NCBI RefSeq assembly: GCF_047495875.1
Contig: NC_092474.1
Coordinates: 5,597,001 to 5,661,000 of the forward strand
DNA from: Pithys albifrons albifrons
Taxonomy: Eukaryota > Chordata > Aves > Passeriformes > Thamnophilidae
Direction: 5' to 3'
Length of the DNA: 64,000 bases
A program made the translations under genes and the position numbers. This document shows, one piece after another, positions 39,401 through 52,200 of this stretch. The stretch's first letter is position 1, and every line of letters starts with the position of its first letter. The notes beneath the pieces are model-generated. The model saw nothing but the letters and a program-made list of their open reading frames with translations, was not told the origin of the DNA and did no database searches.

Positions 39401-42400
39401 TCACAAGTGCAAATATGAACATGAGCAGCCCATGCCCCAGGTCTCCAAACATAACAGCAAAGAAGAAGGGAAAGGTGATGATGGTGTAGAGAGCTGAAAG
39501 GAACACAAGAGGTGTCAGGCACAGCACAACTGTCTGAATTATGCCTAAGCAATCCAATTACTTTAATCTCTCAAAGTTTTTGGCTTTAAGTTTGAAAGAC
39601 ATTCCACCCCCTACTAGGAGACCTTTTCCCCACGTTATAAATTTAGATCAGTTTAAAGCTTATTGATTGTGTATCCCTTAGCAATGACAGTTCTGAGGAT
39701 AACAGGATGAGCTCAGGAAATAAAACACAAACAGTTCTTCCTAAAAAAGTGGGTATTTCAGATGTGTTTTATAATGTATATTCTCCTGTACAGAATAACA
39801 CAGTCAACAGAGCTGCAAGTACATATTAGACTGAGCTGTACAACAAACTGAAGTCTCCAAGTGATGAGCTCCTCACTTCAGTAAGTTGTAACCATTACCA
39901 AAATTCTCTTTTTTTTCCTCTAAATATCTTATCCTACCCAAAGTAACACATGTAAAGAGATATTACACAGCTATTATCAGCACCTGGAATGCTAAAATAA
40001 CTCAGGGAAATCAAATCCTATCTACTGCTTGGAGTATCATTTGTACTTTGGATGGGCTACTGAAATTTTGGAACAGCTGAACACACAAGCAGGGTGGTTT
40101 TCACCATTTTGCCTTTACTGGTGCCCAATTCATCAAGGTATTAAGGCAAACAGTAATAACAGCACAGCTCCCAGTTCAGCTTTCAGAAGGACCAACCTGG
40201 ATTGACTTCCCCATAGCTTCCAACTCCATAAGCATCAACAATGTTCTGGAACCCTGAGGTGAATTTATTGGTACGGATCAAAGTTGGAGGAGGTTGTGTT
40301 GTCCTGATGGTTTCCATGCATGAGGGAATTGTAGCTCCACTCTTCCTCTGATTACAGACAGAAGATAAATTTGTATAAGATCTCTGTTAATCTATCCAAA
40401 CTGAAAACACCTGCCCCATCAGCAGTTTCACTGATCTGAAATACCACTAAATTAAAGCTAAACATTTGTGCCTCCTGTAGAAAAACTGATTATGCAGTCT
40501 TGTCCTTCCTTCATATGAAATATCAGATAAGACTCACCAGTCAGTATTATCAAACAAAGATTTGTTATTAGAAACTCTCTTTTATAAAACAAAAACCAGC
40601 ACAAGGAAACTGCAGCTTGATGAGACTGCTAATAGCACTGTGAGCCCAGCAGGACTCGGGTCCAACACAGAAGTTACTCAAGAAAAAAAAAACCACACTA
40701 AATAAAGGCTCTGCTTATAAAAAATTGTTTTATACAAGTTAAAAGAGACCCAAATCTGCCTCCTTTCAGCCTATTTTTAATAATTATTTTCTTTTTTTAT
40801 CTCTATAGTTAGTTCAAGACCAAAGTTTTAACATCAGTGAGCTCTGAGCTGACTTACCGAACCTTCATCCAACGCCTGGCGCAAACTTTGCAGATCAGCC
40901 ACTGGACACCAAACCTCAGCAATTAAACACTTCTTTGTGACATCAAAACTGCACAGGTTGAGTACATGGTAAATGGCTTTCATCTTCTTCACTTGGATAA
41001 CCCACGTGTAGATGGATTCGGATGCTTTACACAAGACCTGGTGTAAGTATTCCTCAGTTTTATTCAGCACCTTTGTCCAAGAAAAAAAACCCAAGGATTT
41101 CACTATAAATGTGACAGTGACTGTGTTGATCACAGCAAGAGCCCCTGGGCCATGTTTTTAGGAGGGCAAGCAAACCAAGGAAACCACTGCTGACAACAGA
41201 AGGCAATGTCAAGTGCCCTGAGGTTTAACAGACCACGCAACACAAGACCAGGGCCATGATACTGATACTGAGCTCCAAAGCTGTATTTTAGAAATATGTA
41301 CTGAATGCTGTGATTTATCAAATTATTTCCCACAGTGCAACAACTCAAGCAAAAGGAAAACTGTCATTTACTCACAGTAGTGAGATCCTGAATACGAACG
41401 TTTAGTCCTTCGACAACCGCCCGGCGCTCCTCGGTGCTGTCTGGGTAGGGATACACATGGCAGTGGTAGCTACAGAAACACAGAGCTCTGTGTAAATATC
41501 AACCAAACCAAACCAAATCACCCCCTCCCTGTGCCACAGCCAAATCTGAAACACTCATTTAGTAACCACGGGACAGATTCAACTGAGGGAGTTGGTATTT
41601 TGCATGTACTTAGTAAAGAGTGCAGGTAAAATGACTCAGATTTATTTGTATGTGGCATAATTATAGAGCTGGATGAAAAGAAAGGAGGAACAAATTCAAC
41701 TTTAAACCCCTTGTCTAAAAATCAACACTTACAAGAAAGGGGTGCAGGGGAAAAACCAACTAGAAAATAACTCAGGTATGAAGAAATTCTATATATTAGT
41801 TTTACTTCTTACCAGTCACAAATCTTCTTAACTTTCTGGCCAAGTTGTTCACCCCAATAGGACACTAAGAAAGCAACCCACCTTGTGCTTTCACCCTAAT
41901 AAAAACAAAATAAGTTAACTTAATGAAGTGTGTTTTAAACCAGCAACTCCACTGTGATATAATTATAAAGCAAAACAACAAAGCTGAATAATTAGAAAAG
42001 GCTGTGTTAGCAGCATTAACCTTCCATCATTTTTAATGAAGATCAAACAATAAAATTCAAGTGTGTCAGTTTCTTTTTTTTTTTTTTGTGGTATGTTGAA
42101 GAAAACTAGAAAAAGTTTTCAGGGAAAATAAAAGAAAGATTTTATTTTACCATCTCAGAATTCTTAGTAATAAAGGAGTCTAAACAAAAGGTAACAAATT
42201 AGAATAGAAGCAAAAAAAAAAGGTGATAGATTAAGCTACCATAAATAAGAAGTGAATTTTATAAGTTCAGAGGAAAAAACCTCACAGAGAACCAGCTGTG
42301 CTTGACTTTTTGAACAAGTAAAATGGCTATTTAAAGGCAATGCACTGCACAGACCTAGTTAATAAATATCCAAGCAGCCATTTATGCCACGTGTTTTGAT

Positions 42401-45400
42401 CAAGGTGGCCAATCATAAAGTCACTGCTATTCCCCAATAAAGTTCTGCACTCCTAGAGCTGAACCACAATAAATTCACTGCCACTCCTATACTGACATTG
42501 GCATCAAGACCTCCAATTTTCAAGTCTTACATGTTTTAATACTTAAAAATAGCTTTTCCTCCAAGGGCACTGGAAAACCATTTCCATTCACTGCAGGCAG
42601 CCCTGAGCAACAGTTCCTCCAAATGGTAAGAAAAGTACAAACAAAATAGACTGCTCATTACAGTGTTTACTCACTGTATCTGGATCTTCCAGAGCCTCAT
42701 CCAGCTCTGCATATGTAAGGAAGGGATACCCTTTACACACTCTCCACAGTGTTTTTTCAAATGCTTCAATTTTTGCTCTGTGAACTAACCCAGATATGAA
42801 CCTATGGAAAAAAGAGAAATTTGAAATGTAAGATAAAATCCACAAGAAAATTAGAAACTCAGAGTACAACATCACTCAGGATCACACGGTCACAATAATT
42901 CAATGTCTGCCATGGCTGGAGACGGAAGCACCACCTTGAAAAGGAAGTAACTGGTATGGAAAATACCAGTTGGTACATAAAATTTCTATTTGCAAAATAA
43001 ACAGACTGCAACCCTGAGCATACAACTAGAATTATATCTAACTGGTTATCTCTGTGACAGTGAGGTTCTTAATTTTTTCTTGGCACAAAACCCTCTCATA
43101 ATGACTCCATAAACAGCAGTATCCACTCAGCACTTCAAAGGCAACACAATTAATGTCCCATTTACCACTGACTCTGCCAGGTGATTAAAACCCTGTGTGT
43201 TTATCACAGAAAAAAGAGTTCAAACAGTAGCAGGAAGTACTAACTGAGAGCTTCTCTTTTACACACATCCTTGGTTTGATGGAACCTTTGTGACAAGTTT
43301 TTTTGGCACTGTCCTACTTACCTCTTCAAATAACCCAGTTCTGTTACAAAGGCACACTGGGGTCAGACTCCTACCTTGCCTAAAACTGTTTAGCACATCT
43401 GAGATCACTACAGTCCATCTTTTAAGAGAGCAACCCATTTTTCACAGCAGCTCCTTAAGCACTTTGGAAGCAGCACATGCTGACCAGACGTGCTGTCCCA
43501 CACCCGTGGCTGCCCCACACACGTGGCTGCCCCACACCTACCCCAGCCTGGCACTCAGTCTGTGCATGCAGTTGTAATCCACCAATGGCTCACTTTCCAC
43601 AGATGGGAATTCTTCATAATTCGCATGTAAATGGGATTCATACTAGCAAATAAAAAAGAAGGATCATTCATGGCTTTCAGGAAAAAAAAATTTTCATCCC
43701 ATTATTATCCTGAAGAAGAAAAGCTAATTAAGTAGATTATTTAATTAAAAATACAAAACACCTCCCCATGTTCAATTCAGGCAACAGGGAGATCTCTTGA
43801 TCTCTCTTAGCGATTTAAGTCAGTGTTGCAAAAATTACACCACAAATTTCTCAGCACAATTTATGCATCAAAATAACCCAATTACACATTCATCTTCAAC
43901 CAGCCCCAGCAGTAACACTCAATTCGAGAGAGAAATCACCAAGCTCCCCCAAGCTCAGGGCTGCATTTTGCCCTGGACATGAGCCCAGCCTGGCACAAAC
44001 CAGAATAACAATGTCCAGGGCTGCAAAGCCCAACACCAAGTCATGCACTGAACTGCAACCCACAACAAGGTGCACCAAAAATGCCCCACGCACACAACCC
44101 CTGGCACACTCCCCCAGCAGTACCTCAGATGTTCTCCTGACAATGCTCTGTGTGACTTTCAGCATGTACTTGTATTCTATCAGCTCAAGCAGGTTCTTCC
44201 GCAGTTTTTCCTTGTTTTTAGTCACTTCTCTCAATTCTGTTTCCAGCTTCTGCAGCTGTTCCTAAGACACAAAGGAAAGGAAAAGACACAGAATCAGTTC
44301 CATGATTTCGGAAAACAGAGTAGAATTAATTTTCAGCACATGTTATTTGCCACAGGTTCCCAATGAGAGGTTCCCAATTTCTTAACTAACTTAAGCTTCA
44401 TAAGCTTATCCCTCAGCCTGCCAAAGGTTCCTTTGTACTGAGTGCACTTGATCCCCCACTGGCATCTGTTAAGTCTGTTCTGCCTCCTGCCTAAGCAATG
44501 CAGACCCAGAATCAGAACTTCAGGTAGACACTAATTTATTCTTTCAACAGAATTACAACAAAACAGAATGTTATTCAGAATTGTATCTGTGTTTTACCAG
44601 CTTCTATGTCTAACAAAACACAAGAAAAAGCATTCAGAGAAAACAGCACCACATTCTGCTGTGCAACAAGCACTGGAACCTGCAGAGCCTTGGGCATATA
44701 AAACTCCCACACCCCTGGAAATTTCAGATGCAAAAAGAGTCTTAGTAAGTCCCAAAGCAATAAATGAGGCTGAGGCATTATATCTAAAGATAACACTTTG
44801 CCTGGAACAGCGTAATATCCCAATCCATCAAATCCAATGGCTGACTGCACACCCCAGGAATTGGCTTTGATCCTTTGCCAGGGATTCTGAGTTAACAGCA
44901 AGACCTCACTGGCAGGGTTTGTAGTGACACTGGCAGGAAGGAAAACAATCAGACAAAAAGGAAATCAAATCCTTCTGTGACCCCTGTCACACACCTACAA
45001 CTGAAGTCAGAGCAAGTAATTAAGTCTGAAATTAAGTTCCAAGACCCTACACTTTGGCATCTGTTTAGTGGAAAAGTTACCTGGATTTCTAAAATGTGTT
45101 TCAGCAAGGGGGCAGGAGGAGCAACATCTCCTTCAGGAAGTGAAATACCCGCTTTTTTAATTTCTTGTACTAAATACCCTGGAGTGAGAAAAAAAACAGC
45201 ATCAGAAAGGAAACTGCATTTCCTTACACCTCCTACAATGCTGCATAGCTGACCTTCAGCTGTTATTGCTGGTGCTGATCACTCTGCAGCATCAGGCCCT
45301 GGCTGTTTTATTCATTCATTTTTGCAACAACACACACAAATCTTCAAAACAGAGGGACTTATGGAGTGTAAGGGATAAAACACACAGAACATTCCTGCCT

Positions 45401-47878
45401 CAAGTTTGTACAAGTAAAAGCAAACTTCAGAGGCCTCTGACTGAAATTTTCCAACCACAAGCTCTTTTTAAGAAGCTTTAACACTTCCTAGCCCCAATTT
45501 GTTGCTGCACAACACCAGCTTCTATCACACAATCATTTCACTTTCTGCCAGAAATGGCCATTCTGCTCATTAACCCATGTTTGGAATAAAAAGCTTTCAA
45601 ACAAGGCAGCTTAAGGAGCCTTGACACAAATGCAGCTCCCACGGGGCAGGGAGATTGCCAAAATAGCTGCTGGAATGGCTTGGCATGACCAGCACATGCC
45701 TCTGTTGAGAGATTCCAGTAAAAGGAATCATTCAATGGTAACTTTTCCTCAGGATACACTGAGGAAATCTGTATCTGGCTGTCATGATCTGCAAACCCTT
45801 CTCTATTCCTTAACTACCATGAGAACACAATTACTAATAACTTGAGGTATTTTTAAGGGTGCTTGGAAGATCAACAGTATTGAGTTACACAACATGAAAA
45901 AGAGTCAAGCAAATATCCAGAGTGAAGCTTCCATCTTCCCAGCAGAGTTTAAGCAGTCAACACTGAAATGGTCTCAGCAAAACATTAGCAAATCATCTTC
46001 ACCTCTGAGCTTAAAAAAAAAAACAATCTAGGGGGTAAAACACCAGAACAGGTTCCCCAGAGAGGCTGTGGAGTTTCTGTGTTCAAAATCTCACCAGAGC
46101 CCCAGAAAACCCACCCTGGCTGCCTCTGCCTGAGCTGGAGGTTGATCAGGTGATCTCAGGAGCTCTGTGATCCACTCAAAACTGATGCAGCATATAAAGA
46201 TAAACTATTTACTGTATTTGTATGTTCTAACCCCATTTAGTACTGCACAAACCTATACAAAGACTCCCTATATGAGTGTGTGGATGGGCATTTTTTCACA
46301 CATATGCAAATTTTCTATCATTCTACAGCATTCGGATCACACAAGACTGGGAGGAGTAAAACAACCTGTAGCTGAAAACCTTCACTGTAATTCCACTCTA
46401 GTAATGTAAACTTTAATAAATTTTAAACTGATAAAGGTCAGACATGAAAATAAAGCTCACCAAGTATTCTTTCCATCTCTTCACACTTCTTCACTTCATT
46501 CACATATTTTCTCTGAAATACACTTACATTTGGGTTAAGCTGAAGGAGAAGGACAAAATACTTTTAAGAAACTCAAAACATCAACCACTCCTAAAAAACC
46601 ACAGTTGTTCCTGCAACTTCCTGGACCCATTTTGCATGTGTTCTGTGTGCTCTCCTGCTGAAGTGCTTTTCAACCAACAAGGTACAAAAGTCTAAAAGAT
46701 TAAAAAGTCTTCAAATAGCAGAGTTGGTTTTAATAAAGCAGAATCATCCATGCCATTTGATGGTTGTACTCAAATAAAAAAATTAACATGATCTACTGGA
46801 GAAACCATTCCAAATCTTACTTCTATAGTTTTAAAATATTGCTCAACAACTTCAAATTAACAAACCTTTCTACAAGCAAATTCTCTGAATGGATATTCAC
46901 AAAATCTATGTGAAATGTAAGGTTTTAAAAGAATCTTTTTTATGTACATCCTCATACCATGAATGTGCAACATCTCTGCCTTTTAAACTGGAACCAATAA
47001 GTGTTATTTCTGCAGTAAATGGCCTGTCAGGTGACTGGAATGGCATCAAAATCTTAAGCACATGCTCATGTAATAATTCTTACAGATCTGCCTCCTCTCT
47101 GTCATATTACAGGCTGTTAATTTGAGTTCTCCCAGTTTTCCCTGCAAAGATTTTGCAACCTACATTTCTGATGTATATTTGGAAGAAATTCCAAAGTCTC
47201 AGTCAGCAAGCAAATATCATATAATTATGATGAGACAATTCAGAAAGGACGTTAATTGCTGCCCAACCCAACTTTATGTCAGGCAGGCAGGTAGTTTCCT
47301 CCAAGGTGAATTGCTCCTCCAGGAACAGACGTGTTTGACAAACCAGGAGCCTGAAGAGACAAACCTACAGAGCAGCTGTTGCAGTGGGGTGGACACGTCA
47401 ATGGGCTGTGCACACACTCGGGCAGCGGGGCCAGGGGCTGTCCCACAGGATCTGCTCCAAGGAACTCCCAGGTTACAGCTACACCCGTGAGGAAGGTGGG
47501 ATGCAACCACCCCAAACGCTCCAAACTGTCTTCCCACCACCCATCCCACCCACCTGGCCGCGTTCCCGTGTCACCCGCTGCAGGTGACCCACCTTGGCAG
47601 GAGCTGGCCTGGGTGATGTCTAGAACTGCCCTCCCACCCCAGAGGACCGGGGGACGGGGACGGGCCGCATCCCTGGGCCTGCAGGCGGGACAGACGGGCC
47701 CAGCAGCGGCCCTGGGGTCTCACACCCTCCCGGCGGCTCCCCGGGCCCGCTCGGTACTCACGTCTCGGAACTCGGCCAGGCCGCGCTCGCCCACCTCGCT
47801 GAGACACTCGTAGGCCGAGCCGGGGCGCAGGTCAAGCTGCACCAGGCACATCGGCTCCCCGCGGAACAGCGCGCCCAT
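33433..47878 (-). CDS. ATP6V0A2: ATP6V0A2, V-type H+-ATPase 116 kDa subunit a2 (complete, 20 coding exons)
   Basis: Membrane subunit a, isoform 2, of the V0 sector. It forms the two proton half-channels and places the pump in Golgi and endosomes. The 849-residue product (human a2 is about 856) has a cytosolic N-terminal half ([31 protein letters not shown]) and a C-terminal half with eight or so membrane segments. The essential channel arginine is in [14 protein letters not shown] (about residue 750) and a second in AIRLHW (about 814). Exons from 5': 47762-47878, 46461-46539, 45081-45178, 44124-44261, 43542-43642, 42675-42801, 41813-41895, 41376-41469, 40858-41070, 40197-40347, 39354-39493, 38513-38667, 37517-37607, 37101-37219, 36437-36650, 36196-36315, 35614-35733, 34677-34794, 34180-34351, 33433-33532. 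Phases all agree. Start ATG 47876-47878 ([15 protein letters not shown]) has a strong context. Isoform a2 is chosen over a1, a3 and a4 by recalled similarity and by neighbours. Confidence 0.97.
35838..36110 (+). mobile_element. CR1 LINE 3' fragment in ATP6V0A2 intron 17 or adjoining intron
   Basis: Lies between coding exons 35614-35733 and 36196-36315, antisense to the gene. Diagnostic words are GACAAGGAGTAATGGGTTCA, TTTCCTGTGAGGGTGGGCAG, GCTGCCCCATCCCTGGAAGT, GCCAGGTTGGACAGGGCTTG and the 3' end GATGATCTCTAAGGTCCCTT. It stops about 85 bases from the start of the 36196-36315 exon. Plus-strand frames across it are non-coding. Confidence 0.92.
43490..43541. repeat. Short tandem repeat abutting an ATP6V0A2 splice donor
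   Basis: Roughly three copies of a 17-18 base unit containing GTGGCTGCCCCACAC on the plus strand, lying immediately inside the intron after exon 43542-43642. The donor GTAGGT is the first part of the last repeat copy. Confidence 0.75.
46046..46172 (+). mobile_element. Short, diverged CR1 3' fragment in ATP6V0A2 intron 2
   Basis: Contains the CR1-like words CAGGTTCCCCAGAGAGGCTG, TGGAGTTTCTGTGTTCAAAA and GTTGATCAGGTGATCTCAGG, ending GAGCTCTGTGATCCA. Plus orientation, opposite to the host gene. Much diverged, so older than the copy at 48.4 kb. Confidence 0.7.
46540..47761 (-). other. ATP6V0A2 intron 1
   Basis: First intron, about 1.2 kb. The 5' part (47500-47761) is GC- and CpG-rich, continuing the promoter CpG island; the remainder is AT-rich unique sequence. 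No gene was recognised; plus-strand frames of up to 144 codons here reflect GC content. Confidence 0.6.
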
Positions 47879-48065
47879 GGCCGCGGGCTCGGCGCTCAGC
47901 GCGGCTCGGAGCGGCCCGGCAAGGGGGCGGCCATGGCGGGGCGGGGCGGGGCGGCCCCGGTACGGCCCCGATACGGCCCCGGTACAGCTCGGCAAGGCCC
48001 CGGTACGGCCCCAGCACAGCTCGGTACAGCCTCAGTAAAGCACCGGTACCGCTCGGCACGGCCCT
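47879..48065 (-). promoter_or_regulatory. ATP6V0A2: ATP6V0A2 CpG-rich promoter region with short tandem repeat
   Basis: Very GC- and CpG-rich sequence directly upstream of the start codon, with GGGGCGGGGC GC boxes at 47938-47952. Between 47954 and about 48065 a short imprecise tandem repeat is built on CCCCGGTACGGC-like words (step roughly 12-14 bases, about eight copies). No TATA box is apparent. Unlike the DNAH10 and TCTN2 promoters, no X-box match was found; GCGGCCATGGCGGG near 47928 lacks the RGYAAC half-site. Confidence 0.6.
47896..47934 (-). other. Possible 12-codon upstream ORF before ATP6V0A2
   Basis: An ATG at 47932-47934 in a strong context (CCGCCATGGCC on the minus strand) opens a 12-codon frame ([12 protein letters not shown]) that stops at 47896, 17 bases before the main ATP6V0A2 start codon. 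It would act as a uORF if transcription starts upstream of 47934, which cannot be told from sequence alone. Confidence 0.4.
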
Positions 48066-48300
48066 GCCGCAGCTTCCGGGGCGGGCAACGGGCGGGGGGG
48101 CGCGGGGGCGGAGCCGCGAGCCCCGAGAGCGGCCCCGAGCTCAGCACCGGGAGCCGGGAACACACCGGGCCGTGCTGCCCAGAGCCCACGGGAATGGACC
48201 TGCCGGGAATGGACCCGCCGCGCCGGCAGCCACGGAGCCACCCCCGAGAGGAGTCCGCGTGGGAGGATGTGCGGAACAAACGCGTGACCGAGAGAATTTA

Positions 48301-48353
48301 ACATATATATATATGTGTGTGTGTGTGTATATATGTATATGTATGTACATATA
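48301..48353. repeat. TA/TG microsatellite
   Basis: Alternating ATATATATATATG, then GTGTGTGTGTGTG, then TATATGTATATGTATG. A simple dinucleotide repeat of about 50 bases directly beside the CR1 fragment. Confidence 0.9.
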
Positions 48354-48355
48354 AC

Positions 48356-48770
48356 CATTGAATGTTAAGGCTTGGAAAGGGTCTTAATATCATCCAGTCC
48401 GACCCCTGCCATGGGCAGGGACACATTCCACTGTCCCAGGATGCTCCAGCCTGGCCTTGGACACTGCCAGGAATGGGGCAGCCACAGCTTCTCTGGGCAC
48501 CCTGTGCCAGGGCCTGCCCAACCTTACGGGAGTTCTTTCTAATATCTAAGGTAAATTTCCCCTCTTTCAGTTTGTACCCATTACTTCTTGTCCTGTTACT
48601 GCAGTTCCTGATGGAAAGGCTTTCTCTGGTTCCCTGTATCCCCCTTCAGACATTAGATGGTTTTCTGAGGTCTCCACACAACCTTCCCTTCTCCAGGCTG
48701 AACAGCCCCAACGTTCTCACCCTGTCTCCAAAGGGGAGGTGCTCCAGTTCTCTTATCAACTTTATGGCCC
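48356..48770 (-). mobile_element. CR1 LINE 3' fragment, minus orientation
   Basis: About 415 bases matching the avian CR1 3' end read in reverse. It begins near the 3' terminus (CATCCAGTCCGACCCCTGCC) and runs through GGGCAGGGACACATTCCACT, TGTGCCAGGGCCTGCCCAACC and CTTCTTGTCCTGTTACTGCA to CCAGGCTGAACAGCCCCAAC. It is the longest CR1 copy in the window, truncated at its 5' end like most CR1 insertions. It is non-coding here. Family is recalled by eye, not by a library search. Confidence 0.9.
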
Positions 48771-49140
48771 ATCTGAAGCACCAGAAAATCCCCAAATTGT
48801 GTTTGATCAAGGGAGGACAATCAGTAAGTGCCTCCTGTGCCCTGTGGAGCCCAGGTCAGACACTGCAGGTTCCCAATACAAAGCATTAACTGGAAAAGAG
48901 AATTTCAGGTGGACACACAAAAACAGCTGAAGTGTTGTGACTTTCCTGCAGTGTGAGCAGGCTGCCCACTGCCCCAAAAGCTCGGGCTGCTGTGAAGAGA
49001 AGCTTCTACTCCAGGAGAAAAGAACCAGATTGAGAGGATAAAGATCCATCCATGAGGATGATCCCAAACCCACTGTAGCCTCTGGGCTGGACTCGCCACC
49101 CTCTTGAAGTCAACTCTGCACTTTGCTGCTCCAAATGCAG

Positions 49141-49280
49141 TCTGGAGCTTAAAAATAATTTATTACTTTTTGGTTTAAATAACACAGCCTTTTTCTGTAC
49201 ACCAGAAAAGTACTGATTTTATGTATCTTTAAATGTTTATTTGTCTACAAAATCCAAGAATATTTCTCCCAAAATTTTAC
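49141..49280 (-). other. TCTN2: TCTN2 3' UTR and poly(A) signal
   Basis: Short 3' UTR after the TCTN2 stop at 49281-49283. AATAAA on the minus strand at 49159-49164 gives a likely cleavage site near 49140. Another TTTATT (plus) lies near 49236, so an even shorter end is possible. Confidence 0.65.
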
Positions 49281-52200
49281 CTATATGTTCCATAATTTAG
49301 AAAACCAAGGGTTGCTCACAATTGCTGCAAGTAAAGCAAGAAATGCCAAAAACAGGCCTTTAGCAAGACACTGAGAATATGGTTCTCCTGGAAAAGAAAA
49401 AAGTGTAAGTGAATGAGAGCTAAATTTTAGTTCAGACAACCACCCACAGATGCAGATTAAATTATGTACATTAATGCAGCACAAAGCAAGGAAGTAAAAC
49501 GCTTCATACTTATGAAACTTCATACTTGGTGTCACTGAAATTGTGCAGATAATAAACACAGGCAGTTCTCCCTGTCCATGAAACTCCCAGAACAGAGTCC
49601 AAGTGCCTTGATGCCCTTTGAAATCCCAGACTTTTAATCTGCAGAGTCTCCCACAAAACAATCCACCATAGTTTTACACAGAAGAAATTTAACTGTCTTA
49701 ATAATATGGCAAATGGCAAAGTGAGAAACAAAGTCTCCCTCCACCCTTCAAGGGCAATGACACAAACTGACAATGCCACAATTACAGAATAATATAAAGT
49801 GGCAAATTCTTTGCCTTAACCAGCACACGTCCCTCCAAACCCCACAGAGGAGTGAAAATGAATCTCTCACTGCCAAACTCTCTGCTCACAAAAGTTCAAG
49901 CTTATCCAGAAAATACTTCTAGTAATTAACTTTTTCCACTAGTCTAACTAAGAAATTAATGCACTGTCAAAGAAACAATTAAACAAGACTTTTTGGATCA
50001 TGCTTTCTGAAGGATAAATTTTACTTCCTCACCACAAAACATTATTTCAGACTAAACTCCACACAACTAATTATGCTTCAAGGAAACATGGCCAGTTTGT
50101 GCCATCCCACACTGGTTACTGTTTTTACCTGTGTAAAACCGTGTCAGTGGATAGAAGAGTTGTGGCCAACACACGTCATTTTGATTGCAGTCAAATTCTG
50201 CATAAATCCTGTGGTATCTGGAAAAAAGGAACCTTCTGGTCAGTGCTGTTCAGAGTAGTGAGCAGAATGTGAAGTTATCAGTGGTTTTACCAAAATTACC
50301 TTGTCCTTGGAATGGGAGGCTGAGCTGGGACCTCAATGAACTGGACAGAAGCTGTGATGGGGAGGAAGCTGAGGCTGTTGGCACAGCTAAGCCCACACTG
50401 GAACTGCCACACGACTGTTGAGAAACTGTAACAACAAACACAACTATTACTGCAGGGCTGTACATGGAAATTTAAAGCCTGAACACAACCATGAAAGGAC
50501 AAAATACACAGTATTTAGAAGGGTGTTGATAATCCCTGGATTTTCAACACCATGCAGGGGGAGATTCAGATCTGGAAATGAGGTAAAATGGAACAGAATG
50601 TCATTTATTTAATTGGGATTAACTTGGCAGAGAGGGGAAAGTGTTTGCAAAGTGAAAATTCCATGTTTCAGGAAAGATTAAAGCATTTAGCACAGCTCCC
50701 AAGAGCTCTGCATTGGGGTAAGCCAGAACACAGGACAATGTTGTCACTTCCATCACATGACAAGAAATTGAAACATTCTCCTGATGGGATATCCTGGCTC
50801 TGCCTACTGCTGTCAGCATCACAGGTTTTATTCAATATTTTGATGAAGTAGAAAGATGATCTGCTTTTAAGCATTAGGAGGTATTTTTATTATTTTCATT
50901 TCAGAAGGAGAAGGGCTAACCTGGTTGTGATCAAAGGAATTTGATAATAAAAGGCATGTAAAAATTAGAAGTAACAAAACACCATTTTTGTTTGCAATAT
51001 TTAAATCTGGATATTTTAGGTAAGCAAGGCTCAAAATGAAACATTTATCTATCAGATAACCACACTCAACTCTACCTGATCTGCACAGCAAGAATCTGTT
51101 GCTGGGGGATCCCCTGCACTGCTCCCACCTCAGCAAACATTATCTGAACATTCAGGTTTGCAGGAATATCTGGACAAAAGCCTTTTACGTTCCCAGTGCT
51201 CACATTGGTATCAGAACTAAATGGGTCAAGACCTATGGAAAAACAGAGTAATTTAAATGTAAATATTAGGGAAAACATCACATATTCCATAGTTAGATTA
51301 CTGTTACAGCCCAGTGAAATGCTGGTAACTGTGACACAGAAACATATTGAAGATGCTTTCTCTATGTAAAAAATACATGAAGAAAAGGATTATACTTTTA
51401 TTATATAAAGGATAATAGATTTATCTGTTGATATCTATTTATTAACAGATAAATAGCAGGTCACATGTGTCCAGGCTGCAGTAAAACAAGCAGCATCCAT
51501 ACACATACTGAGTTACATGCCTATGTTTACACATCTATGGAGTGATGGATCCAAACAGACATAGCAGCATTTGAAATTACATTTTGGGGTTATTTCAGGA
51601 TGCTCTATTCAGTTTAGGGGCATATTTAGACTATAAAGAACAACACAAACCTCACTTACGTATAATTTCCACCCAGTCATTTGGATCACTGTAACTGGAA
51701 TTGTCCCTCTTTCCAATGTGAGTAGCTTGGATTAATGAATTCAATTTTTCACTTACATTTCCTCTGCAAAGTAAGAATGTAACATCACACAGAAGGTGAA
51801 TCTGTCCTGTCTGCCACTCTGGGTTGCAACATTCCTGTATCACAAGCTACATTTCCTTTGAAAGGTGTTATCAGTCAACAAAAATAAACTTGTGAGTTAT
51901 CTCTTGAAAGGAGAAAATGGCAAAGCATTCCACCCCAACATAATCCTCATTTAAATACAGAGTGAAGCCTTTATAATTTCCCTTTAAAAACAAAGTGAGA
52001 TTTAACCACAAAAAGCTGAAACACACACATAAATATTTAAAAAGAATGTACCAATGCTGGTAGGAGGCACTTGTAGACAATCATGTAATAATGAACAAAA
52101 GGAATGCAGGGAGAGACAATTCAGCTTATGTAGCTCACCTCAAAAGGCTGCAATCTTCATTAATCCCAACTTCCAGAAGGCACCCAGAGTGTGAGTCTAC

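Larger units (their letters stand above)
48066..49140. other. Intergenic region between ATP6V0A2 and TCTN2
   Basis: GC-rich flank of the ATP6V0A2 promoter up to about 48290, then a TG/TA microsatellite, a CR1 fragment (about 48356-48770) and unremarkable unique sequence to the end of TCTN2. No convincing gene is present; the 175-codon plus-strand frame at 48362-48889 mostly reads through the CR1. Confidence 0.7.

Noticed and set aside
47879..47995. In-frame upstream extension of the ATP6V0A2 first exon
   Set aside because: The frame is open only because of GC content; family proteins start at the MGxLFR motif, encoded at 47878.
48362..48889. 175-codon plus-strand open frame
   Set aside because: Mostly the reverse strand of a CR1 3' end, which is non-coding.
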